Origin: Treponema sp.
Lineage (GTDB): Bacteria; Spirochaetota; Spirochaetia; Treponematales; Breznakiellaceae
Reading direction: 5' to 3'
Assembly (NCBI GenBank): GCA_031267115.1
Contig: JAIRZS010000184.1
Span: 1-11,893, forward strand
Length of the DNA stretch: 11,893 bases
In this document: positions 1 through 7,200 of the stretch, piece by piece
Position numbering within the stretch: the stretch's first letter is position 1
Layout of the letters: each line of letters starts with the position of its first letter
Notes under the pieces: model-generated
Seen by the model: the letters and a program-made list of their open reading frames with translations, nothing else
Databases searched by the model: none
What the model was told of the DNA's origin: nothing
Made by a program: the position numbers and the translations under genes

Positions 1-21
1 CGGAATTGGGGGACGGTTTTC

Positions 22-579
22 TTACAAGGTCTCCCCCGCCCTGCGCCCCTCCGCCATGGCCTTTGCCGCCGCGCGGGCGGCGTTTTTCTTGTAGTCGTTG
101 TTCCAGCGGTTGATGCCGATGTAGTCGAAAATGACCGCGCCGGTATGACGGCAAAAACGATCCATCTGTTCCAGGCAGGTAAGCATGCCGTTGCCGGTTC
201 CGCCGGGAGAGGCGACAAGCAAAATCTGTTTGCCCGAAAGGGCGCCGCTCTGCCCGAATTCGCATCTCCTCAGGCGGTCGAAAAAACCCTTAAGCCCTTC
301 CGCCATTTCCCCCCAGTATACAGGGGTAATGAAACAGAACTGATCCGCAGCCCTTACCGCTTCCTGGGCGGCGTTAAAACCGTCCGCGCCGAAAGCGCAG
401 ATGTGCTGCTCGCGGCAGCTTCCCCAGCCGTCTCCGCAGACATGGCAGCGTTCCAGCTTTTCAACGGTAAGAACTTCAGCCTCCGCGCCGCCCTCTCTTG
501 CGCCCCGGAGTACCTCTTCCGTTACGGAAAAACAAAGGCCGTCCTTCTTGGGATTGCCCGAGACAATCAAATATTTCAT
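22..579 (-). CDS. Flavodoxin-fold NAD(P)H-dependent oxidoreductase with a four-cysteine cluster (iron-sulfur flavoprotein-like)
   Basis: Predicted 185-residue cytosolic flavoprotein of the NADPH-dependent FMN reductase/iron-sulfur flavoprotein group. The N-terminus MKYLIVSGNPKKDG (1-14) is the first beta strand and phosphate-binding loop of a flavodoxin fold. TPVYWGEM (85-92) and SPGGTGNG (124-131) match the other FMN-contacting loops of the family. A cysteine cluster, C45-x2-C48-x6-C55-x5-C61, sits where iron-sulfur flavoproteins carry their 4Fe-4S ligands, but the spacing is wider than the common compact pattern, so cluster binding is inference. The start at 579 is preferred over an upstream in-frame ATG at 687 because GGAGGAG lies about 10 nt before it and homology begins there. 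The gene is codirectional with rpoB but separated by about 450 nt of scar and repeat, so it is probably its own unit. No signal peptide or membrane segment is seen. The physiological substrate cannot be told. Confidence 0.85.
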   Translation of the reverse strand: MKYLIVSGNPKKDGLCFSVTEEVLRGAREGGAEAEVLTVEKLERCHVCGDGWGSCREQHICAFGADGFNAAQEAVRAADQFCFITPVYWGEMAEGLKGFFDRLRRCEFGQSGALSGKQILLVASPGGTGNGMLTCLEQMDRFCRHTGAVIFDYIGINRWNNDYKKNAARAAAKAMAEGRRAGETL

Positions 580-739
580 ATACGCGCTCTCCTCCGGGGC
601 AAGTATCCCCCATTTGCGCGTGTTGTACAATGGCGCTGGAACAAGACCTGGCAGTTTTCTCGAAAAAATTATTAAAGGCGCAGCCATCTGAGCGCTTTCA
701 TGTTCAAAAAAACCAGGTTTTGGAACAAGCCCGCATCAC

Positions 740-786
740 AAAAATTTGGGCGCATTTCCGGCGCTCCGCGCCGGAAACCGGGCTTT
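740..786. repeat. Dispersed hairpin repeat, copy 1 (after rpoB)
   Basis: A 47-nt sequence present again at 8949-8995 in the same orientation with a single mismatch. Its core is a perfect 10-bp inverted repeat, TTTCCGGCGC (755-764) and GCGCCGGAAA (768-777), around a 3-nt loop TCC; the other copy has TTC, so the only change lies in the loop. Read on the minus strand the hairpin is followed about 10 nt later by five T, so it could also end transcription coming from rpoB, though the T run is too far away for a canonical terminator. Confidence 0.85.
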
Positions 787-870
787 ACGGGGTTCCGCTT
801 CGCTCCATTCCCTCCGCTATGCGTCGGGAACGCTCCACGCCCCTCCAATCCCTTGCGCGTTCCGTAGTGA
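787..870. repeat. Short form of the modular hairpin array
   Basis: This continues the repeat at 740-786 and keeps two border segments in the same order as the long form upstream of tRNA-Thr: CAATCCCTTGCGCGT (846-860, matching 9041-9055) and CCGTAGTGA (862-870, matching 9167-9175). Here the two borders are separated by one base; in the other copy by 111 bases of hairpins. The variable part at 787-845 contains an imperfect hairpin, TTCCCTCCGC (808-817) with GCGTCGGGAA (821-830), 8 of 10 positions paired around a TAT triloop. No coding potential is apparent. Confidence 0.7.
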
Positions 871-873
871 TAA

Positions 874-1032
874 TTTCATGAGGTGTGCCATTCGTGGATG
901 AACCGGTTCAGGAGCCTGTACATAAGGCATGAGATGAAAGCCCGGAACAGCCAAGCGCCGGTAGAGTTTGCGTGTGGCATTATTATTTGGCGAAACCTTA
1001 TCTCTGTCCACCCAGGCCTTACTCCCGGATAA
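874..1032 (+). pseudogene. Truncated IS5-type transposase, C-terminal remnant
   Basis: An open frame of 52 codons, ending at TAA (1030-1032), has no start of its own and is preceded in frame by two stops (868-870 and 871-873). Its translation contains HSWMNRFRSLYIRHEMKAR followed by VEFACGIIIWRNL. This is the pattern of the C-terminal end of DDE transposases of the IS5 group (an Arg/Glu-Arg helix ...WxNRFRxLxxRxExxAxN... then a hydrophobic helix). The catalytic DDE residues would lie upstream and are missing, so it is inactive. It is the only protein-like sequence on the plus strand and converges on rpoB, stopping 3 nt from the rpoB stop. No terminal inverted repeat of the element fits in that gap. 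Family assignment is by pattern memory; the exact IS name is unknown. Confidence 0.7.
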
Positions 1033-1035
1033 GCT

Positions 1036-4000
1036 CTAAAAATTGCTCCCGCTTTTGGCGATCATCTCTTCGTCGCGCTCGGTAAGGGGTATCTGCTTGC
1101 CTTTGACATCGTAGATGGTCATATCCAGCGCCAGGCCGCGTAATTCCTGCACCAACACGTTGAAGGACTCGGGGATTCCCGCCGTGGTAGAAGGCTCTCC
1201 CTTTACAATGGCCTCGTATATCTTGGAACGGCCGGTCATGTCGTCGCTCTTGATGGTGAGCAGCTCCTGCAAGGTATTGGCGGCGCCATAGGCTTCCAAA
1301 GCCCAGACCTCCATTTCGCCCAGGCGCTGTCCGCCGAACTGGGCTTTGCCGCCCAAAGGCTGCTGGGTGACCAGGGAGTAGGGGCCGGTGGACCGGGCAT
1401 GCATCTTGTCGTCTACCAGGTGGTGAAGCTTGAGGAAGTAAATTACCCCGCAGAAAATGGGGTTTACGAATGCATCGCCGGTCCTGCCGTCGCGGAGGAT
1501 GATCTTGCTGGTAACCGGGAGGCCCGCTTCCCTGAGTTTTTCCTCGATCTGCTCCGTGGTGGGGGACTGGAATACGGGCGCGCTGAACCATTCGCCCAGG
1601 GTGCTTGCCGCCCAGCCAAGCTCGGTTTCAAGAAGCTGGCCGATATTCATACGGGACGGGACCCCAAGGGGCGTAAGGCACAGGTCCAGGGGCGTGCCGT
1701 CTTCCATGTAGGGCATATCCTCTTCGGGCAGTATACGCGCCACGACGCCTTTGTTGCCGTGGCGGCCGGCCATCTTGTCCCCTTCCCTGAGTTTGCGTTT
1801 GGCGGCGATAAGCACCTTTACCACTTCGTCAACGCCGGGGTTAAGGTCGTCTCCCTCGGTGCGCTTCAGGCGCTGGATGTCGATGATGGTTCCCTCAATA
1901 CCGTGAGGCACGCGGAGAGAAGAGTCGCGCACTTCCTTGGCCTTTTCGCCGAATATCGAGTTGAGCAGCTTGAATTCCGGCGTTGTTTCGGTCTCGCTCT
2001 TGGGCGTTACCTTCCCTACCAGGATATCGCCGGAACGGACCTTGGCGCCTACGCGGATAATGCCCTCAGCGTCCAGGTTATCCAGGCTTTTCTCGCTGGT
2101 ATTGGGAATATCGCGGGTTATCTTTTCGGGGCCAAGCTTGGTTTCCCGTACTTCGGTGATAAATTCCTTGATATGAATGGAGGTAAACATATCGTCTTTT
2201 ACCACCCGCTGGGAAATGAGGATCGAATCTTCGTAGTTGTACCCGTTCCAGGGCATAAAGCCCACCAGAATATTCCGGCCCAGGGCAAGCTCCCCGTCCC
2301 GCGTGGCAGGGCCGTCGGCGACGATCTGCCCGGCCAGTACCTTTTCCCCGACTTTGACCAGAGGCCGCTGATTGTAACAGGTGTCCTGGTTGGTCCGCTG
2401 GTACTTTACCAGGCGGTATACATCCAGGCCGTCGGCATTGGTTTCCTGGATAGGCTTGGGCTTGCTGCCCTCGGGCTTTACGACAATTTCGTGGGAAGTA
2501 ACCCGCGTTACCGTACCGTTCCTGCGGGCTTTTACCAGCACGCCGGAATCGTAGGCGCATTTTCCCTCCATGCCGGTCCCCACCCTGGGCGCTTCCGGAA
2601 AGATAAGGGGTACCGCCTGGCGCTGCATGTTGGAACCCATAAGCGCCCGGTTGGCGTCGTCGTGTTCCAGAAAAGGGATGAGGGAGGCGGACACGGAAAT
2701 GATCTGCTTCGGTGATACGTCCATGTACTGGATCTCGCCGGGCGAACGGGTGGTGTAGTCGCCCTGGCGGCGGCAAGAAATCTGCTCATCGGCGAAAGTA
2801 CCGTTCGTGTTCAGCCGGGCCGATGCCTGGGCGATATAGTAGCGGTCCTCGTCCATGGCGGAAAGATATTCGATGTCCGCAGTGGCTTTCCCGTTCACCA
2901 CCTTGCGGTAGGGGGTTTCCAGAAAGCCGTACTCGTTCACCCTGGTATAATTCGCCAGGGAAACAATAAGCCCGATGTTCGGCCCTTCCGGGGTTTCTAT
3001 CGGGCACATACGACCGTAGTGGGTGTAGTGGACATCCCTCACCTCGAAGCCCGCGCGATCCCGGGAAAGCCCGCCGGGGCCCAGGGCATTGAGCCGGCGC
3101 TTATGCGTCAGTTCGGCCAGGGGGTTTACCTGGTCCATGAACTGGGAAAGCTGGCTCGAACCAAAGAATTCCTTGATGGCGGCCACAACGGGCTTAATCG
3201 AAATCAGATCCTGGGGCTTGATAGTGTCGGTTTCTTTCAGGCTCATCCGCTCCTTGGCGATACGCTCCATCCGGCTAAAGGCCGTCTTCATGGCGTTGGC
3301 CATAAGCTCGCCCACGGACCGCACCCGGCGGTTACCCAGGTGGTCAATATCGTCGATATTCTCGTCCTGCACGTAAACCTTGATGAGATACTTCATCGTT
3401 TCGATTATGTCTATCTTGGTCAGGGTAAATTCTTCCAGAGGGGGTTTGATATCGAATTTCTTGTTGAGCTTGTAGCGGCCAACCTTGCCCAGATCGTAAC
3501 GGCGGCTGGTAAAGAACATCCCCACGAGGTCCTTCTCGGCGGCGTCCACGGTGATGGATTCGCCCGGCATGAGTACCGCGTAAACTGCGGCAAGCGCGTC
3601 CTCCTTGGACGGCTCGTCCCTGCCCTGATCGTCCCTTGCAAATTTGATCTCTTCGCGCTCAAAACAGTTGAGAAGCATATCGGAACGGAGGGACCCTTCG
3701 CTTTCAAAATCAATAACCTCGACAGTATTTATCCCATTGAGTATAAGCTCGTCCACATTGTGCGGGTGGAGCTTTTCCCCCGCCCGGTAGAGTTTTTTCT
3801 GCCCGGCTGCCTGATCGTCCCCTTCCCCCGAGCTAATCCATACAGCCGCGGCGAGAACCTTGCCGGAAAATTTTTCCCTGGTTTCCCGGTCATCTTTTAC
3901 TTCCAGAATTTCGGTCCTGTAAAAGGCCTTGATGATCTCTTCCCGGCTGGAATAGCCCAGCGCCCGCAAGAATATGGTACCCAGGATACGTTTTTTCCGG

Positions 4001-4605
4001 TCTATTTTTGCGTAGATAAGCTCGCGTTTCTGGTCAATTTCAAATTCCAGCCAGCTTCCGCGGTAGGGGATGATGCGGGAAGAGAAGATGCCTTTTTCAT
4101 GGCTGAAGATGACGCCCGGAGACCGGTGTATCTGGGATACTACCACCCGTTCGGCGCCGTTTATGATAAAAGTACCCCGCTCGCTCATGACGGGAATATC
4201 GCCCATGTATATATCTTTCTGGCGAATTTCGCCGGTCTGCTGGAAGATAAGGTTTACCCGGGCTTTCAGCGGAATGGCGTAAGTCAGGCCCTTCTGCTTG
4301 CAGTCCTGTTCGGAGAATTTTATCCCGTCTTCGTCCAGCGTATAGTATTCGTACTCCAGGACCATGTCGCCGTTGGGGCTTTCAACGGGAAAAGTGGTTC
4401 TGAAAACTTCTTCCAGGCCCTGTAACGCGGGGGTTTCGCCGTTCCGCAGCTTGTCCCGCTGCAAAAAACGTTCGTAGGAACAGAGCTGGATATCAATGAG
4501 GTCCGGAAGATCCATCACATCCTTGATATCCTTGCCAATGTAAGTCCGCTTTGCTGTCTGTTTTTCTTTTACCATTTTGACCCCCAGATCATCTTTGTTT
4601 TTCAT
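1036..4605 (-). CDS. rpoB: DNA-directed RNA polymerase subunit beta
   Basis: Full-length beta subunit, 1189 residues, core of RNA polymerase. Diagnostic blocks: the rifampicin region FGSSQLSQFMDQ (481-492) followed by HKRRLNALGPGGL (501-513), PIETPEGPNIGLI (535-547), the active-site neighbourhood WNGYNYEDSI (786-795), the nucleotide-contacting GDKMAGRHGNKG (942-953), and the C-terminal clamp-anchor block GEMEVWALEAYGAA (1096-1109), running to a normal C-terminus. Residue 506 (codon AAT, 3088-3090) is Asn where E. coli has Ser531; Asn here is associated with natural rifampicin resistance in spirochaetes. Two starts are possible: ATG at 4605, with only a weak upstream GGAT-like site, or ATG at 4575 (1179 residues), preceded 5 nt upstream by GGGGGT. 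The shorter form is close to the length I recall for treponemal RpoB. The gene is last in the operon; rpoC does not follow. Confidence 0.98.
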   Translation of the reverse strand: MKNKDDLGVKMVKEKQTAKRTYIGKDIKDVMDLPDLIDIQLCSYERFLQRDKLRNGETPALQGLEEVFRTTFPVESPNGDMVLEYEYYTLDEDGIKFSEQDCKQKGLTYAIPLKARVNLIFQQTGEIRQKDIYMGDIPVMSERGTFIINGAERVVVSQIHRSPGVIFSHEKGIFSSRIIPYRGSWLEFEIDQKRELIYAKIDRKKRILGTIFLRALGYSSREEIIKAFYRTEILEVKDDRETREKFSGKVLAAAVWISSGEGDDQAAGQKKLYRAGEKLHPHNVDELILNGINTVEVIDFESEGSLRSDMLLNCFEREEIKFARDDQGRDEPSKEDALAAVYAVLMPGESITVDAAEKDLVGMFFTSRRYDLGKVGRYKLNKKFDIKPPLEEFTLTKIDIIETMKYLIKVYVQDENIDDIDHLGNRRVRSVGELMANAMKTAFSRMERIAKERMSLKETDTIKPQDLISIKPVVAAIKEFFGSSQLSQFMDQVNPLAELTHKRRLNALGPGGLSRDRAGFEVRDVHYTHYGRMCPIETPEGPNIGLIVSLANYTRVNEYGFLETPYRKVVNGKATADIEYLSAMDEDRYYIAQASARLNTNGTFADEQISCRRQGDYTTRSPGEIQYMDVSPKQIISVSASLIPFLEHDDANRALMGSNMQRQAVPLIFPEAPRVGTGMEGKCAYDSGVLVKARRNGTVTRVTSHEIVVKPEGSKPKPIQETNADGLDVYRLVKYQRTNQDTCYNQRPLVKVGEKVLAGQIVADGPATRDGELALGRNILVGFMPWNGYNYEDSILISQRVVKDDMFTSIHIKEFITEVRETKLGPEKITRDIPNTSEKSLDNLDAEGIIRVGAKVRSGDILVGKVTPKSETETTPEFKLLNSIFGEKAKEVRDSSLRVPHGIEGTIIDIQRLKRTEGDDLNPGVDEVVKVLIAAKRKLREGDKMAGRHGNKGVVARILPEEDMPYMEDGTPLDLCLTPLGVPSRMNIGQLLETELGWAASTLGEWFSAPVFQSPTTEQIEEKLREAGLPVTSKIILRDGRTGDAFVNPIFCGVIYFLKLHHLVDDKMHARSTGPYSLVTQQPLGGKAQFGGQRLGEMEVWALEAYGAANTLQELLTIKSDDMTGRSKIYEAIVKGEPSTTAGIPESFNVLVQELRGLALDMTIYDVKGKQIPLTERDEEMIAKSGSNF

Positions 4606-4638
4606 AAATAAATTATCCGTTAATCCGCAAATGCGACG

Positions 4639-4701
4639 GCTGCCGGGAATTTATCGCGTTTCGCGCGTAAAAGCCTGAAACAGGACAGAGTCCCCGGCAG
4701 C
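4639..4701 (-). promoter_or_regulatory. Branched stem structure in the rpoB leader
   Basis: A perfect 9-bp inverted repeat, GCTGCCGGG (4639-4647) with CCCGGCAGC (4693-4701), encloses two small perfect hairpins: CGCG-TTT-CGCG at 4655-4665 and CCTG-AAA-CAGG at 4674-4684. The four arms together would fold as a three-way junction, 34 to 96 nt upstream of the ATG at 4605. Position between rplL and rpoB suggests an RNA processing or translation-control element; the function is inferred only from structure and place. Confidence 0.5.
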
Positions 4702-4752
4702 GCCTTTCCTGCAAAAAAAACACAGGCCCCGGCGCGTACCGACAGCCTTAAA

Positions 4753-4783
4753 GGGATACCCGAAACCTGGTTCCGGATATCCC
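4753..4783 (-). promoter_or_regulatory. Hairpin between rplL and rpoB (possible attenuator or processing site)
   Basis: Inverted repeat GGGATACCCG (4753-4762) with CGGATATCCC (4774-4783), 9 of 10 positions paired around an 11-nt loop, about 50 nt after the rplL stop in the direction of transcription. No T run follows directly, although eight consecutive T occur further on, near 4715-4722 on the transcribed strand. Partial termination or endonuclease processing that lowers rpoB output relative to L7/L12 is the usual role of such spacers in this operon; here it is inference. Confidence 0.45.
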
Positions 4784-4833
4784 CTGTTGTGAGAAAATTA
4801 AACTGATTGTCCCGCAAAACCCGCGTAAATGCC

Positions 4834-5214
4834 TTATTGAATCTCAACCGTACCGCCGGCGGCAGTGACTTGATCCTTGATCTTCGCGGCTTCTTCCTTG
4901 GAAATGTTTTCCTTGAGGGACTTGGGAGCGCCTTCCACCAGGTCTTTCGCTTCCTTGAGACCCAGGCCGGTAACAGCCCGGACTTCCTTGATAACTGCAA
5001 TTTTTTTGGTATCATCAAAGGCCTTAAGAACAACAGTGAACTCCGTCTTTTCCTCGGCAGCTTCAGCGGCGGCCGGGGCGGCAGCCGCTGCGACCGCTAC
5101 AGGAGCGGCGGCGGAAACGCCGAATTTCTCTTCCATGGCTTTTACCAGCTCGGAAACCTCCAGAACCGTCATGGAAGCAATCGCGTCTAAAATCTCTTCT
5201 TTTGTAACTGCCAT
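4834..5214 (-). CDS. rplL: 50S ribosomal protein L7/L12
   Basis: 126-residue stalk protein that recruits translation GTPases to the ribosome and binds L10 as dimers. The N-terminal dimerisation helix region (1-35, MAVTKEEILDAIASMTV...) is followed by a long Ala/Pro/Glu hinge (about 38-58) and the globular C-terminal domain with EFTVVLKAFDDTKKIAVIKEVR and GLGLKEAKDLVEGAP. The start at 5214 has GGAGAAG about 7 nt upstream and matches the family N-terminus; an in-frame upstream ATG at 5298 would add 28 unrelated residues. The C-terminus ends ...GGTVEIQ, a little different from the usual ...GAxVExK. It follows rplJ after a 182-nt spacer with hairpins. Confidence 0.97.
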   Translation of the reverse strand: MAVTKEEILDAIASMTVLEVSELVKAMEEKFGVSAAAPVAVAAAAAPAAAEAAEEKTEFTVVLKAFDDTKKIAVIKEVRAVTGLGLKEAKDLVEGAPKSLKENISKEEAAKIKDQVTAAGGTVEIQ

Positions 5215-5242
5215 ATTATCTTCTCCAACAATTTTGTTAGGC

Positions 5243-5288
5243 GCCCCATACGGGGCTCCCGGCCGGCGTGAAAAAACACCGCCCGGCC
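5243..5288 (-). promoter_or_regulatory. Two hairpins in the rplJ-rplL spacer
   Basis: The first hairpin is GCCCC (5243-5247) with GGGGC (5252-5256) around a 4-nt loop. The second pairs GGCCGGCGTG (5261-5270) with 5277-5288 across a six-A loop (six U in the transcript), about 10 bp with two single-base bulges. They lie 29 to 74 nt before the rplL start. A strong rplL needs more output than rplJ, so stabilising or processing hairpins here would make sense; that is inference. No convincing separate promoter was found in the rest of the 182-nt spacer. Confidence 0.4.
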
Positions 5289-5396
5289 CTATTTTCAAAA
5301 CCCAACAGGATAGCAGTTCCCGGCTTTACCCGGTGAAGCCTGACGGGCTTTTACTTAAACTGCAAACCAACAGAAGCCGAAAAACCGGCTCCGCCG

Positions 5397-5945
5397 TTAT
5401 TCGCCGCTTTCCGCCTTTTTGTCCGCAATGGCCTTTACCGTGCGCACAAGCCGCGAGGGGACATCATTCAGGGCTGCGGCCAGGCTGCGGGCCGGGCCGT
5501 TCATCACCGACATGAGCATGGAGATAAGCTCCAGCCTGCCGGGGAGTTTTGAAAAAGCCTCTACCTGCGCGGAATCGTAGATGCTCTTGCCCACAAGGCC
5601 GCCCTTGACTTTAAGCGCCGGGGCTTCCCTGGTGAACGTGTAGAGGATTTTCGCCACTTCGTTGGCGTCTTTTGGCGAAATTGCCACCGCCGTGGGCCCG
5701 ACAAGGTAACCCGCCACCTCGGAAGGAGCCTGAAGCTGTTCGAAGGCGAGCCGGGCGAAGTTGTTCTTCACCACCTTGAACGCAGCGCCCTTGGAACGAA
5801 GCTCCTTTCTAAGGTTTGTGATCTGTTCGACCGTGAGTCCCCGGTAATCGGCAAAGATAAAATCTTCGGAAACGCTAAAGGCCTCTTTCAACTCGTTAAT
5901 GGAAGCCGTCTTGGCATCCTGTATTTTCTTAGCGACAATGGCCAT
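5397..5945 (-). CDS. rplJ: 50S ribosomal protein L10
   Basis: 182-residue stalk base protein that binds 23S rRNA and carries the L7/L12 dimers on its C-terminal helix. Family signatures are the N-terminal block DYRGLTVEQITNLRKELR (33-50), VVKNNFARLAFEQ (58-70), and GPTAVAIS (83-90). The C-terminal helix, ending about 25 residues before the stop, is Leu/Met-rich, and a short charged tail ...ADKKAESGE closes the protein. The ATG at 5945 has AGGAGA about 8 nt upstream. In many bacteria L10-L12 represses its own operon by binding the rplJ leader; the 146-nt leader here is instead dominated by three strong hairpins, so that control may differ or be absent. Confidence 0.97.
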   Translation of the reverse strand: MAIVAKKIQDAKTASINELKEAFSVSEDFIFADYRGLTVEQITNLRKELRSKGAAFKVVKNNFARLAFEQLQAPSEVAGYLVGPTAVAISPKDANEVAKILYTFTREAPALKVKGGLVGKSIYDSAQVEAFSKLPGRLELISMLMSVMNGPARSLAAALNDVPSRLVRTVKAIADKKAESGE

Positions 5946-5985
5946 CCTAATCTCCTATTCGATACAAAACATGGCAGCTATTCAG

Positions 5986-6069
5986 TCGGGGGCTAAAGCC
6001 CCCGATCCGCCAAAAACCTTGACAAGGTTTTTGGCAGCACCGGTTGAACGAGGGGGTGTGGACCCCCTC
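5986..6069 (-). repeat. Three-hairpin block in the rplA-rplJ spacer
   Basis: Three perfect inverted repeats follow each other. First: TCGGGGGC (5986-5993) with GCCCCCGA (5998-6005), loop TAAA. Second: GCCAAAAACCTTG (6009-6021) with its exact complement at 6023-6035, 13 bp around a single base. Third: GAGGGGGT (6050-6057) with ACCCCCTC (6062-6069), loop GTGG. Only 3 and 14 nt separate them, and together they fill most of the 146-nt spacer. The style suggests a dispersed intergenic element rather than a conserved leader; no coding frame is supported. Confidence 0.7.
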
Positions 6070-6091
6070 CGCTCGAAAAAACCTCGAAGAT

Positions 6092-6772
6092 CTACCCTTC
6101 GTCTTTCAGGTTGACCCACACGCCCGGCCCCATGGTAGAGGACACCGAAACGGTCCGGACAAACTCGCCCTTCGCGTCCACGGGACGTTTCCGCCGGATT
6201 TCGGCAACTACCGCCCGGGCATTCTCCGCGAGCTGGTCGCTTTCCATCGAAACTTTGCCGACCGCCAGGTGTACCACCCCAGTCTTGTCGGCCCGGAATT
6301 CCACGCGGCCCTTCTTTAATTCGGCAAGGGCGCCCTTGAGATCGAAGGTAACGGTACCGGTTTTGGGGTTGGGCATGAGGCCCTTGCGCCCCAGCACCAT
6401 ACCGAGCTTGCCCACATCCTTCATCATATCCGGCGTAGCCACGGCAACATCAAAATCAAGCCAGCCGCCCTTTATCTTTTCGATAATATCGTCGGCGCCT
6501 ATATAAGTCGCCCCGGCTTCCTGGGCCTCTTTCTCTTTTTCGGGCTTGCAGAAAACCAGGACCCGCTTTTCGCCCCGGAACTGGTAGGGCAGCACTACCG
6601 TATCCCGCACGGACTGGCTTTTTTTCAGGTTAAGCTTGACCGATACATCCACAGTTTCGTCAAATTTGGCCGGGGCCAGGGTTTTGACCATATCCATTGC
6701 CGCTTTTACATCGTAAACGACAGCCGCTTCGTACTTTTTCAGGCTTTCGAGGTATTTTTTTCCGCGCTTCAT
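6092..6772 (-). CDS. rplA: 50S ribosomal protein L1
   Basis: 226-residue L1-stalk protein that binds 23S rRNA helices 76-78 and helps release E-site tRNA; in many bacteria it also represses its own mRNA. Recognisable blocks are MKRGKKYLESLKKYE (1-15), the paired beta-sheet region ending LPYQFRGEKRVLVF, the Rossmann-like domain II with GATYIGADDIIEKIKGGW, and the L1 signature GMVLGRKGLMPNPKTGTV (about 124-141). Its ATG overlaps the rplK stop (ATGA, 6769-6772), with GAGGTGG upstream inside rplK, indicating translational coupling. The C-terminus ...STMGPGVWVNLKDEG matches the family and the length is normal. Confidence 0.98.
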   Translation of the reverse strand: MKRGKKYLESLKKYEAAVVYDVKAAMDMVKTLAPAKFDETVDVSVKLNLKKSQSVRDTVVLPYQFRGEKRVLVFCKPEKEKEAQEAGATYIGADDIIEKIKGGWLDFDVAVATPDMMKDVGKLGMVLGRKGLMPNPKTGTVTFDLKGALAELKKGRVEFRADKTGVVHLAVGKVSMESDQLAENARAVVAEIRRKRPVDAKGEFVRTVSVSSTMGPGVWVNLKDEG

Positions 6773-7200
6773 TTTTCCACCTCGACACCCATAGACCGGG
6801 CGGTCCCGGCGATTATTCTCATGGCCCCTTCGACATCTATTGCCGAAAGGTCCGCCATCTTCGCTTTGGCGATCTCCTCAAGCTTGGACCTGGGAAGCTT
6901 TGCCACCTTGTTCTTGTGCGGCTCCCCGGAACCCTTCTCGATTCCTACGGCTTTCTTGATCAGCACCGCTGCAGGCGGGGTCTTGAGGATAAAACTGAAG
7001 GACTTATCCTGGTAGACGGTAATGACTACCGGTATGATAAGCCCCGGCTCCATGCTTTTTGTCCGGTCATTGAACTGCTGGACAAACTGGGGGGCGCTTA
7101 CCCCATGAGGCCCCAGGGCGGGTCCGACGGGGGGAGCCGGGGTGGCCTTTCCCGCCGGGCACTGAAGCTTGATCATTGCGGTAATTTTTTTCTTTGCCAT
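6769..7200 (-). CDS. rplK: 50S ribosomal protein L11
   Basis: 143-residue protein of the GTPase-associated centre, binding 23S rRNA with the L10-L12 stalk and needed for the stringent-response factor to sense uncharged tRNA. The N-terminal domain contains the proline-rich linker PAPPVGPALGPHGV (21-34) and FVQQFNDRT. The C-terminal RNA-binding domain has KTPPAAVLIKKAVG and the signature region ending IDVEGAMRIIAGTARSMGVE. The ATG at 7200 has AAGGAGAAG at good spacing. It follows nusG after 68 nt and overlaps rplA by 4 nt. Confidence 0.98.
   Translation of the reverse strand: MAKKKITAMIKLQCPAGKATPAPPVGPALGPHGVSAPQFVQQFNDRTKSMEPGLIIPVVITVYQDKSFSFILKTPPAAVLIKKAVGIEKGSGEPHKNKVAKLPRSKLEEIAKAKMADLSAIDVEGAMRIIAGTARSMGVEVEK

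Noticed and set aside
580..739. Promoter for the flavoprotein gene
   Set aside because: No pair of -35 and -10 boxes with 16-18 nt spacing was convincing on the minus strand, so none is annotated.
817..1011. A 64-codon minus-strand frame after rpoB
   Set aside because: It lies opposite the transposase remnant, whose plus-strand translation gives a clear family pattern, so this frame is a shadow.
1399..4425. Long plus-strand open frames (438 and 468 codons) opposite rpoB
   Set aside because: They are antisense frames of a highly conserved, high-GC gene; their translations match no family I recognise, and rpoB explains the codon pattern.
4834..5298. Longer rplL starting at 5298
   Set aside because: The extra 28 residues are unlike any L7/L12 and come from the hairpin-rich spacer; the start at 5214 has a good ribosome-binding site.
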